DNA of 64,000 bases from Acanthochlamys bracteata. Taxonomy: Eukaryota; Streptophyta; Magnoliopsida; Pandanales; Velloziaceae. The notes beneath the pieces were generated by a model. It was not told the DNA's origin, searched no databases, and saw nothing but the letters and a program-made list of their open reading frames with translations. The stretch is from assembly GCA_019914995.1 (NCBI GenBank), contig CM034138.1, forward strand, positions 5,219,903 to 5,283,902, written 5' to 3'. This document shows positions 10,676-21,351 of the stretch, one piece after another. Made by a program: the position numbers and the translations under genes. How positions within the stretch are numbered: the first letter of the stretch is position 1; each line of letters starts with the position of its first letter.

Positions 10676-11116
10676 TAAGGTATACTCGAACATTGCCCTA
10701 TTTTGCGCCTATTTTATTTTTATTTAACTGATCTTTGTTTACTTTTGTACTTTACAAAGTATGCACGGACTTTTGTTTTCTATTTCTTTACCCTTTCACT
10801 TTCCAATGACTCTTTGATAACACTGTATCTCAAATATCCCTAAAAAATAAAAACAAAATAAGACAATATAAGGATTTTAAAAACTAAGATCAATGTTAAA
10901 CCTCGTATAAATTATGAAATCATATCTTCATAAAGTGTATTCAATAGCAACATTTAAAATGACAAAAAAGATTTTATCAACTTAATTATACACAACATGA
11001 TTTAAAAAAAGAAAGTAGACTTAGATAATAAGAAAATTAGATACACAAACTCAATATTGATTCTAATCTCAAAAGATATGCAACAAAGAAAGTTTAAATT
11101 CATCATTGAATGGAAG
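10676..11116. repeat. Tandem duplication, copy 2 (empty MITE site)
   Basis: Second copy of 10135-10606, separated by a 69-bp spacer. The sequence ACTTCAAAACGAATAAGGTATAC across 10663-10685 is continuous here, whereas in copy 1 the MITE interrupts it after the ATA. Confidence 0.85.
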
Positions 11117-11289
11117 GAGTATGATACACCTTAACATTAAACTACAAGAGAAACTAGGAAGATACTAGTAAAATTAAGTAAATAACTTATTTCCTTCATG
11201 CCCTTCTCTCCTACCTCTACACCTATTTATAAGTGTAGTGTTTATACATAAAAGCTATAATATGATTGGATTGAAAAGTTATGATTATC

Positions 11290-12710
11290 TTAGTTTATTG
11301 TAAAGACTTATGCCAATTAGATTGCGTAGTTTAATACATAAAGATGTACTAAATGTAATAAGTGAGCTCGACAATTTTTTTAGGATTTTGTGTTCAAAGG
11401 TGCTTATGCTGGATGCACTTGCTAAATTACAAGAGAATATTGTGTTGACCTTATGCATGTTGGAGATAACTTTTTCCTCCGACTTTTTTTATATTATGGT
11501 TCATGTAACTGTACACTTACCATACGAAGCAAAACTTGCAGATCCTATATAGTATCGGTAGATGTATCTCATTTAAAGATTAGTTATACATTCAGATTTA
11601 TCTTAAATAAAATATTTGTGAAGAATATATATTTTATGAATTGTTAACTATACAGCTTGATGTATTATATAGGACAATTGGTAGGTTTAATCAGTCTTTT
11701 GAAGTATGATAACATCTAGAGCAGAAAAAAAAATAGAGATATGGACGATATGACTTTAGGCTGTATTTCTGATTTCTAAAAAAGTTCGGTCGATCTGATT
11801 AGTAGAACATGATAATTTAGAACTATAAGATTTTTCAAATGCTGTTTAGTTTGTGCTCAATAACTATCATGAAGTGGATTAGTGGCAATTCTAAGCTTTC
11901 AATTAAGACATTTTTTAATTCTATATATTATTATGATGAATAATGAAATATGTGTAATAAGGAGCATGAAAATTTGATGCGAAAGAAGAATCCCTCAATT
12001 TATAAACTAAGTATAAAAAAATTTCTAGTTTGGTTATCACAAAAGATGATATCAATCGGTTCTCATTTTAGTAAATACAATTCCTACTATGATTGTATTG
12101 AAATAAATTTTATATTATTTTTTAGATAAGTATGCTCTACAATATGAATTTGAAAGGTGTTAGCGCAAAGATACATGTACTTGCAGGTGGGCCAGATTGT
12201 TGTGTGAGAAAATACCAAAAATTTATGATGAGAGTAAGTTTTAGATCCCCACTAGATTAGGTTTTTACAATTGATTAACTTACATATTGTTTTATAAAAA
12301 GTGTGTTAAGAAGATCGAAAGAGTCTCGAAATAGATAACTCGATCGTATCATAGAGGTAGTAAAAATATTGCAGCATTTCTCATCGTACGGTTAGTATGT
12401 CTAACATTTAGATATGTATGTCTAATCTTGTTCGTATTTATGTTATAAAATATATATAGAGTGAAGAGCCACTAGCAACATAAAAGATCGCATATCCAAA
12501 AGCAAATGGTAAAATCAAGTTCAAAAGAAATACGAGTAACTATGTATGTAAAATTTTATATGTCATTTATGTTTATTTGTATTATATTAGTCACAATAAT
12601 TTTATAAATTATAGGAAAGAATATCTCAATTGCTTGAAGAGTCATCACACAACGAATATTCGATTATACAAGAGGAAGTAATGCAAAATGTTTTATAATA
12701 TCAAGATATT
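11290..12710 (+). pseudogene. Decayed CACTA (En/Spm) transposase with DUF4218
   Basis: The frame at 11310-11552 encodes the DUF4218 domain that accompanies plant CACTA transposases: LDALAKLQENIVLTLCMLEI followed by IMVHVTVHLPYEAKLADPI, matching the family pattern 'LxxLQxxIVxTLCxLExxFPPxFFxIMVHLxVHLxxEAxLGGPV'. Past that stop, other frames still show the expected continuation QYR-MYLI-R (family 'QYRWMYPIERYLG'), separated by stops. Further on, at about 12330-12400, TRSYHRGSKNIAAFLI matches the 'H..GSKS.A..L' motif of the C-terminal transposase region. A basic and acidic tail follows near 12615-12700. Several stops and frame changes make it non-functional, and no CACTA terminal repeats were found. 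LTR sequence begins directly after it at 12714. Confidence 0.75.
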
Positions 12711-12713
12711 GCC

Positions 12714-14850
12714 GTGTCGGGACCTGACCTAAACCACCATGTAAAGAAAATAGCTCATCTAAAGTTAGCTAGTTTAAGCAACAGTTGGAGAGAGAAAACA
12801 TCAAACCTTGAACCTACAGTCACGGTCGGCGCTGGTCTAAACCCAGCCTAGATCAAATTAGAATTCGACCTAGCCCAGCAAGCCTATATAAAACTAAATT
12901 CAGCCCAATTCAAACTTTAAACATACTGAATATCAAAATTCGGCAAAACCTTCCCTATAAACTTATGGGGAAAGCTTAAAAGATTACCATAATAAAATAT
13001 CCAGTCTCAAAAATATCAACTCAAAGAAAATAAATAGGACCATCAAAGATCGTATACGCCACTATTAATAATTACAATGCTCAAATAATTGTACGCCAAA
13101 AACACATAGCTAAGTACAAATCTATCGGCACTTCAGAGCTGTCTATATGTAGAATGAAAATGTACTAGAAATGACTAAATCCCTTCCAGTCGCAGGCCTG
13201 AAGATCGATGCGCATCGACTACTCTCTGGCCCTTTCAAACTATCTGGGAAAAGGCTAAAGAAAAGAAAGAATAAGCCTAGGCTCAGTGAGATGAAAAACA
13301 GAATACACCGATTTAGATTAATAATGCATAACCTAATTATTTATTTCTATAATTCTACATGAAACAAAAATACAAACAAAGGATCATATCAATCCTACCA
13401 AGTTCTGAATCATCCCATACTGACTCAATCATTGGTAGGGAGATACGGTTATATGCAGTGCAACATGCAACATTGATTAAATAATACCATTAAGTTAATA
13501 AGCTTTAAAGGGAACTTATACCTTGAAAGTTTAATGATAAAGATAATCAATAAATAGTTACAAAGATAATTCAAATAGTAAATAAGAGTTCCATAAAGAA
13601 TATTAAAATCATAGGTTAAAAAGATAAGTAAAATAAATAAATAAATAAATAAATAGTTAGTAGGTAAACATTATAGTACTAATATCACTGAAAACATAAT
13701 AAACTGATAATCAATATACTTTACTAATAAAATAGTTTAACAAATCAAAATTCAAGATAAATTCCAATAGTCAGAGAGTCGGAATATCTAAATCTAAATC
13801 TAATAATCTAATATCTCACTAGCACTCGGTATCGCCCCCACATGCATAAGCCTATCTAATATTATAGCCATAGGTGGATAATTCATCCCACACCCACTAG
13901 GGTCCTCATCTCAACCTTTGACTTACTCACCTCCCTCCATGCAGCGAGAGTATCCAAACATAATGAACATACTTTCATATATACATACGTATACATATAA
14001 TATATCCAAACTTTGTAAAACTTTGCTCCAACTCGTAATGTTGTTATTCATAAATCATGTGCCATCCAAAGGAAAACATGATAATAACAAATCATAAATC
14101 ATCATAAATCTTAAAAATATCGTATATAAATATAATACTATCAACATAGATTCTAATAATTTAATACTATAAATCATATCATGTTTCAATAACAAACATG
14201 CAGAAGTGTATTATGCATCATGTTATATAGACCATATATGTAACGAAGGGGCAAGGTATGCCGGAGCGTCAAAAGAGATGTTACATGTACTAGAAAACTA
14301 AACTGTAATCTAGGAAGAAGAAAAGGCACGGTATCTATCACCTGATGTCCATGCTTTTCAGATATACGAGCTAACTCCAAATTGAACCACTTTGACTAAC
14401 ACTCTCAATCCAAATGAAAGTAGACAAACAATGCCAAAATCAACGTTGTAACCTATTGACGAGTTTGCCGATTATTAATACGAACATCTACGTTAAGATG
14501 GATTATCAAGTGCTTAACGATAAGTTCAAAGAGTACCCAACATACGTCACAAACTAACCTCGGCCATGGCCCACCTACTCATCGGATTCTAACTATCTAG
14601 GTTTCCGGCAAGAGGGAGATTCTAACTAGAGTGATACCGTAAAACTAAAATGAATGACGAACTGAAACAAATGCCGCGGCCAAATTTTCCAATCGACGGC
14701 AATAGCAAGAGGAAAGAAAAACAAGAAAAAATAATCTTAAACAAACCTGACCCATTAATTTGCTATCGCCATAATCTTGGGGTATTACAATACAACCTCG
14801 CTTTAAGAAAATCCGTTCCACCGTCTCATCGTTCCATAATCTTGGGGTAT
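12714..14850 (-). mobile_element. Fossil LTR, Ty3/gypsy chromovirus-like (Tekay/Del type)
   Basis: Read on the minus strand, this begins TGTAATACCCC and ends GGTCCCGACA, the start and end style of plant chromovirus (Tekay/Del-like) LTRs. At about 2.1 kb it is close in size to the plus-strand LTR at 17682-19676. The TGTAATACCCCAAGATTATGG start is present twice, 62 bp apart (ending at plus positions about 14788 and 14850), so the 5' boundary is ambiguous. No internal coding region follows and no matching target duplication was found, so it is a broken or solo LTR. Part of it recurs at 19930-20184. Age cannot be dated without a partner LTR; it looks old. Confidence 0.6.
13630..13656. repeat. (AAAT)n microsatellite
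   Basis: A run of about six AAATA/ATAA tetranucleotide units within the minus-strand LTR. Confidence 0.85.
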
Positions 14851-17681
14851 TACATTTCAAAGGAAGGAAAAGTAAAGAGGTATATTGTTCATCTTTCCAC
14901 AGTCTCATCATTCGGGGATTCACAACGATCTAAAATCCAAATATATGTTCTAAGAAGATCATGTAGCCTAATCAATTTCCATAATAGAGCATTTTAACAC
15001 AGCTCTACCTTCTTGAATATCGCAACACCATTCTGAACTGCTATAAACGACTTCCCGCATCAAGATTACGTGAAACCTAATGATAAATCAACAAAAGCCA
15101 AGCTACGAGTTCAGTCTTGCATCGATTTAGCATAATGTCTGAAGCAAGAGAACCACGAGGTACTAGAATCTATAATTTCATATTAATCATATCCTAGATG
15201 CTTACGTGAGGCAAATAACGGTAGGATACACGATCATACCAAAAGATCAATTTTCAACCCGCGAATTAGTTGCACCTTCATTTAAGTGAATTTACAAACA
15301 AATACTCAAATAATGAAGTAAATAACCCTCAAAGATTAATTAGTAAACCCAACGCTGATAAGTAATACCTAAAATTAGCTTTGGTTATATATCGTTGAAA
15401 TATAATAAAGCTTCAATAATAATCGTAAATCTTGCTACTGGTAGATGGTAAAACCCTACCTTTCGATGGCCATGCAAAAGTAATAAGAAATAACAAAAAT
15501 GCACATATCAATTGAAAAAGGACACTACGTTAATAATAACTGGAACAATTAACTTGAAAAGAATCTCGCTCTACAGAGCTAAAACTAGTTTAGCAAAATT
15601 TTCATGTTAAGTTCAACTTCGAGTAAAATTGGAAAGTAATAATCAGGTGATAATAACAACCACAATCAACTAATATAAATCCCTTTCCCTAAACTAAACA
15701 ACTATCTCATTGATTCAAACACCCTATAAGTTAACTACAAATCAGTGATACAATAATGGAACAATAACAACTAGTATCAAAGCAACAAAATTTCACTTTT
15801 CAAGTTAACCAAACTACCTTGGCTATCTAACATTTTAGGTTTGATCTTTAATTAAAATCGACGAGTAGCAATTCAAGTGCTACAACAACATGAACCGCAT
15901 CCAACTAATAATAGTCTAAGTCTACAAATTCGAACAACACCATAAATTTAAATCTAGGAATACAATGAGGAATACTTATCAGGTACTAAATATCAGCAAC
16001 AATAATCTCTTCAGCATCATCCTAAGTTATGCATGCAACACAACTTGATAGATAAAACTAACAAATGAAGTAATTTATTATTATTATTATTATTATTACA
16101 AGTTTTAGTTTTATTATTATTATTATTGAAAGGGTCATACACAACAATGAACCTATAAAGTAGCCACAATTATCGACGACATAACGGTTTATGAAGAACA
16201 AAGAACCTTGATATATGAAAAGGTTCAAAAAGAGTCATTGCTATAACTAAAAGAACCATCCATTATTAGTCAGTTAATCATATACGAGAACTTTATCTTA
16301 CCACCAAAAATCCAACCACTAGACATATGCTTGTTCTTTCAAAAATTTGCAATGAACGGTAGATAAATGAAAATTACATTTCAGTAAACCTAGCAATTGA
16401 CTCAAATTTCCATAGACGAATTTTAGACACATTAGATCACCTCTCAAAGAGTTGCATTTAATCAAAATATAAGAAAGAACAAAAATATAAATAGGTAGAC
16501 AAGAACTAATTCTATTAAAAGAAATAAGGCTAGCAACAAAAACTCAATATCAAATCCATAGAAGAAAGAGACTAGATGAAATGGAATAACAGTGCATCCG
16601 AAGAGCCACAATCTACTCATCCTTAGATCTCTAAATCTTTCTAGTCTAAATCTTTTCAAGTACTACTTAAACCATTTCTAGCTATTAATTGCAATGACAA
16701 AATGATCACCAAAACAACAAATGGAATAATTTAAAATATCTAATCAAAACAAATTAGCTGAAAGAACATACTTGCTAACAAGCTAAACACATTAGGCATA
16801 GCCTAGATAGAAAAACGTTCACTACAAAATATATATATTTTTCCTAATGTTAAATCAATTCTAATAGATTATCTTAACAACAAACACCTAAACCTAAATA
16901 AAATACGTAGATCTACAAACTATTCGGTTAGAAAAATGATAAGATCTACTGGAGTATACACCTACGCCGCAACATTGGAAAGAGATAATATGTAAATCTA
17001 AAACAACGAACATGTTACCAACACGGCTAACTATTTAGAATAGTTCAATAGCTAAACATAGAGGCCAAAAGGATTTATCATCAATATTAAAGATATCAAG
17101 AAACGAACATTAAAACAGACGACATCTAACTCAACTATTTCCTATACTGAATTTCAAAACATACGTATTACTAACCAGTAGCACAAACCTTTACTTCAAT
17201 ATGACAGACAAGAAAATAGAATAATCAAACTATTAAAGATTACCTGCTTAAGAATCAAAACGAAGAAATAACCCAATAGCATACTGCTCCTCAACATGTA
17301 GAGAGCACACTAGTTTTAGTAGAACATCTTACTATCTCTAAAATGTGATAATTGTTATTAAATAATAATATATATTGACATCATTAAGATTAAGCTACTA
17401 AGCAACATCAACAATCCAGAAGCTAAGCACAGAAACAACAATAAAAACAAGCAGACGCTTCATACTTGAAAGTGAACAATAAGCCTAAAAAGCATTAGAA
17501 AATATCTAGGTATAATTTGAGATAGAAATTCATCATACAAAATAAAAGATGTCACAAATGATCTATGCATCCAAAAAATAATATATATACTGGAAACTAC
17601 TATACACATTGCAGAATCCAAGGTAAATTTTAGCAGTACTATCAATTTAAAGCATAAGCAAAAGTTATACGGCTACTGCAT
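14851..17681. other. AT-rich DNA between two LTRs, no gene seen
   Basis: About 2.8 kb lying between oppositely oriented LTR sequences. No ORF with coding character, and no recognisable gag/pol motif in any frame I read. Frames such as 16462-16659 and 17460-17645 are hydrophobic AT-rich noise. It may be unrelated host DNA or badly eroded element sequence. Confidence 0.4.
16075..16129. repeat. Twin (TTA)n microsatellites
   Basis: Two runs of TTA triplets (about 16075-16098 and 16110-16128) separated by a 12-bp AAGTTTTAGT-like spacer. Confidence 0.9.
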
Positions 17682-19676
17682 TGTAACATCCAAATTGTTA
17701 GTGGGCCATACCCAAATAGCTTTTGAGTTAATACCCTCAACCACTTTTAATTTCCCTTCCCCTTCCTCTTTCATTTTTATTTTCCTTTTCACTTACCTCT
17801 TTCCCGAAGCCACCTTCTTGGTCTCCCTTCCAGCGCCCTTTTTCCCACATCAGGCGCCAATTTTTCTTCTTTCTCCTTGCGGCGTTCTTCCCCTCACCCT
17901 CCTTTTGCTTTTGTTACCTCAAATTTGCCAGATTTAATTTGATCTCCACCGAGTGAAAACCCTAAATATTGGTTGGATGTTTCGCCAGCAATTCAACGGT
18001 GATGACTTGCTAAGATCCTCTCCTTAACTTGTTATAGCTTTCCCCTCACTCAATTTTAATTAATTTAGGCTCCAGCGAGTGATTGCTTGATCGTTGATGC
18101 TTACTGTCGAATGGACAGTTCCGACTACCAGCGTCGATTTTCGGCCTTAGTGTCTTCCTTGTTGAGTTCGGCTAATGCTGTTGCATCCTCTTGTCTCTTG
18201 AAATCTCTATCCGACCGAACCCTAGTTCGTCCAAATTCGGCAAGCCAGCAGGCCCGACGGTCTAGGTGAGATTGAATGTCTCTTATGTCGGTTGAACTTC
18301 TCTTTGAACCTCTGACTAACACGTTTCACCTTAGGTGTCTACTGGAATCGAAAATCGGCGAGTTCGTCCGGGGTCAATTTCGAATCGGACTTGTTCGATT
18401 CGGTAAGCCTTCTTAGTCACTAGCCTTAGTACTAGCCGAGGCTTTGAATTATGAGTTATTGTTTGAAAATTGCTTTGGATTGCTTATTGCGTTTGCGTGG
18501 TTCCATATTGGTAATAGGATTAAAAGTGAAGTTTGTCTGACGATTTGAGTTGGTGATAGCCGTAGATATGAGGTTTTGTATAAGCGATGTTTTGTACAGA
18601 TCTTCAGGTGACATCCAGTATGACTTGCCACCTTCAATGCATAATATGATTGATCGTTCATGCCACAAAATGCTTGTGCATGTATAATTGTATAAGGTCA
18701 TAGTAGCGATGGAAATTATAATGGCATGCTAGAAACGAAGTAGGTTGTATGATTGATGAGAATACCATTCTTTCATGTTATAATCTAGAAGTTATAATGT
18801 GCAAGTACATGAGATCTATAGAATGTCTTGTATATATTGGATAGCATGTAAACTTGATATTGGTATTATGCTATTAAAGTGGCTTAAGTATTTTAACTCT
18901 GTATCAAGTTATGAGATATGCTAAGCTACTAGAAGCCTTGAATCTAACATATTAGCATGCTTAGACTGACATATATGCATAATAATCATAACACAAGTAT
19001 ATTAGTATATCACTAGTAAATGGCTTAGCATGCTTAACTAGTTTATAAGTGACTCGAATGATTTTGCAGACACGTGATAGAATTAAATTGCATGCATCAT
19101 TACGTATGCCATATGGGGTTATGCATTGAATACACTTTTCATTTGTAAAGCATGCTCATCAAGAATGGCAATTATTGTAATGATGATGCACGGTGATTTT
19201 AGAGTTGTTGCAGAGTAGAGCTGATAGAATGGGCGCTCGCGGATGTAGATCGGAGTGACGCGATGATGGTATGCTCTTGTATTTCAAACTTCTTAGTTGG
19301 CTCTGTAACTTCAACGGACTTGTGCGTTTATTTCAATGTGTATTATGCCGAGTTGCATTTACATTTATTGGTTTTCATACTAAAGGTCGTTAGCTTGTAA
19401 TAGTCCAGTGAGGTGTTTATTCCTTTTATTGGTGATTGAAGTTTGAAGATTGTATGGTACTTTGTGAGTAAATTGTTAATTTTGTTATAGCGGTTGAATT
19501 TGTAAAAGTTTTCCCTTAGATTTTTATAGGAGGTCTTGTAAAAAATTTTGAAAAATTATGTAGTTGTTATTTGTACTGATTTTTGGGTTAGGCTGACTGG
19601 ACTAGTCCGAGCTTGAGTTTAACTTGCGTTTTGGATTAGTCTAGTGCCAGTCAGGGTCCAGAGTTGGGTCCTGACA
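17682..19676 (+). mobile_element. Fossil LTR, Ty3/gypsy chromovirus-like, with PBS
   Basis: A 1995-bp candidate 5' LTR. It begins TGTAACATCC, ends GGGTCCTGACA, and is followed three bases later (19680-19693) by a primer-binding-like site complementary to the initiator-methionine tRNA 3' end, the usual primer of plant LTR retrotransposons. The first half contains C/T-rich leader-like DNA (17750-17930). Only about 120-240 bp of internal sequence remain before other repeats take over. No gag or pol is present, so the element is a broken fragment. The family call rests on the LTR ends, length and PBS only. Confidence 0.7.
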
Positions 19677-19679
19677 AAG

Positions 19680-19693
19680 TGGTATTAGAGCCA
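19680..19693 (+). other. Retrotransposon primer-binding-like site
   Basis: The sequence resembles the complement of the 3' end of tRNA-iMet (TGGTA..AGAGCC type) and sits immediately after the LTR end. This is what identifies 17682-19676 as a 5' LTR on the plus strand. Confidence 0.7.
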
Positions 19694-19817
19694 AGTTGGT
19701 CTTAAGAAGTTACAGAGCTCAATTGCATTGCATTCACACTCCCTGATTCCTTGCGATAACGTTGAAATGCATTCTCAAACACGAATGAGAATGTTAAAAT
19801 GCATATGCAATAGTCAT

Positions 19818-19916
19818 AAGGTTCTGTAACCTCTTAAGACCCGATCAGACTCTAATACCCGATCTTAAGACCGATCTTTAGACCCGATCAAAGGTTCTAT
19901 AACCTCTTAAGACCCC
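19818..19916. repeat. Short repeat cluster GACCCGATC / CCTCTTAAGACC
   Basis: The block AAGGTTCTRTAACCTCTTAAG occurs at 19818-19838 and again at 19891-19911. Between and around them are several RACCCGATC and GACCGATCTT units. It is a local tandem expansion within leftover element sequence. Confidence 0.6.
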
Positions 19917-19929
19917 AACCCTAAGGTAA

Positions 19930-20184
19930 TGACCGGCGATGGTCTAAACCAAGTCCAGATCAAATCCGAACTATGGCCTATCTCAGTAAGCCTATATAAA
20001 ACTAAATTTAACATGCTAACTATATAAATTTTGGCAAAACCTTTCCTATAAAGTTAAGTAGAAAGCGTAAAGGATTACCACAATAAAATATCAAATCTCA
20101 GAAAGATGCAACATTGAATAATTAAATAGTACAATTAAATTAATAAGCTTTAAAGGAAACTTATACCTTGAAAGCTTAATGATA
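19930..20184 (-). mobile_element. Truncated LTR fragment related to 12714-14850
   Basis: Matches two separate parts of the minus-strand LTR in the same orientation: 12826-13030 (GGTCTAAACC.., AGCCTATATAAAACTAAATT, GATTACCA) and 13480-13545 (TTAATAAGCTTTAAAG, CTTATACCTTGAAAG). The part between is missing. It is a broken fossil fragment lying beside the plus-strand LTR remnant. Confidence 0.65.
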
Positions 20185-20266
20185 GCACATGTTCTAGTAT
20201 ATTATATGATTTAATTTTATAAAACTTAAATACATAAAGATTTTAAAATAAGGACAATAGAAGTGA

Positions 20267-20385
20267 TCACACTGTCAAAAGCTCCTGCCCAGACGTCCCC
20301 GTCAACTTCAATTCTCCACGAGCTAAAACATTTAAAGCGTTTAGCAATAGTTTGTGTGGAATGTTGTTTAGGAAAAAATTATTTC
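20267..20385 (-). pseudogene. Possible terminal exon, unidentified
   Basis: On the minus strand a short frame ends at a TGA (20267-20269) with KLLLNALNVLARGELKLTG followed by TSGQELLTV. It is more protein-like than the surroundings, and a diverged counterpart (a conserved LNK..CKVLL string, with stops) occurs at about 22770-22830 in the next D segment. It could be the 3' end of the minus-strand gene from which the 20-60 kb region derives. I recognise no family, and the call rests on composition and paralog conservation only. Confidence 0.25.
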
Positions 20386-20559
20386 CAATAGAAGTTCACT
20401 TCTAGCAAATAATCAAGGAGACTTTGGAAGATTAAATGCTTGCTCTTCTCATAAACTAAATTTAGGTAAACATCTTATAAGCACATATCATGGATAAGGG
20501 TACATCCTTAGTGACAAGCGAAATACAGAAGTTAAAAGAATTTCTCAAAGAGCAATAAG

Positions 20560-21351
20560 CATAGTTGTCAGATCCGGACCGACCCGTCTAGGTCGACCCG
20601 GACGGTAAACCAGTTCGGGTTTGCAAAAATACTGTTTATGCAATCGATCCGTTCCGACCCGATTTGACCTACTTCAACCCGGTCGACCCGCCCATCTAGG
20701 TTAAACCGGGTTGAAAAATTTTTTAAAAATTAATTAAAAATTTTAAATTGATGATATATTCAAAAATAATTATTAATAGCCCTATGTTGAAAAATGATTA
20801 TATGTAGTTTAAATTTTGCATTTGGATGTAATAATACAAAAATATAATTGATTATATTTTATTTGTAAATATCAATTATTAGTGATTTTTAAATTTTTAT
20901 ATTGTAAAATATTTAGACTCAAATATATATACCTAAAAAAGTTAGTTATATCTCTCTTATGATTTATCAATTTTATGGCTTTATTTTTTTTAATCTCATA
21001 ATTTATTTAAATATTTCTCATTATAAATTTTAGTTGTTATTATTGTTGGTGGCGGCGGCAATGCCATGGTGGCAATACTTCAATTTTCGCCTTTATTATT
21101 ATTATTATTGTTGTTGTTGATAGTAATGCCATAATAAAAATACTCTAAGTTTTTATTATGATTACTGTTGCTATTATTATTGGTAATGACATTGGCAGTA
21201 GATTTCTTACTGTAATTATTGTTATTATTAGTTTAAAATATTTTAATATTATTGACCTGACGGTTCGACCGGTCGACCTAATGGATCAACCCGAGAACCG
21301 TGACCCAGACAGTTTTTCGGTTCGATGTCCGGTTCGGTTCTTACAACTATG
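20560..21351. mobile_element. Non-autonomous hAT-like element, CCGGACCGACC family
   Basis: A 792-bp element with 9-bp inverted ends CATAGTTGT / ACAACTATG that extend imperfectly inward (CAGATCCGGACCGACC against the inverted AAGAACCGAACCGGAC). Both sub-ends carry GC-rich CCGGTCGACC-type repeats and the core is AT-rich. It is flanked by 8-bp near-duplications GCAATAAG (20552-20559) and GCAGGAAG (21352-21359), the size expected for hAT. The paralogous D2 segment lacks it (around 22950-22985). It contains no transposase. The mismatched duplications point to an old insertion. Confidence 0.75.
21093..21118. repeat. (ATT)n(GTT)n microsatellite
   Basis: A TTA run passing into a TTG run inside the AT-rich core of the hAT-like element. 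Confidence 0.85.

Noticed and set aside
10135-11116. The two ~470-bp direct copies as LTRs of a tiny retroelement (TRIM)
   Set aside because: No TG..CA ends, no primer-binding site in the 69-bp spacer, and homology runs past the left edge. A plain tandem duplication fits better.
14851-17681. Internal gag-pol region between the two LTRs
   Set aside because: The flanking LTRs face opposite ways, and no retroelement protein motif was recognisable in the interval.
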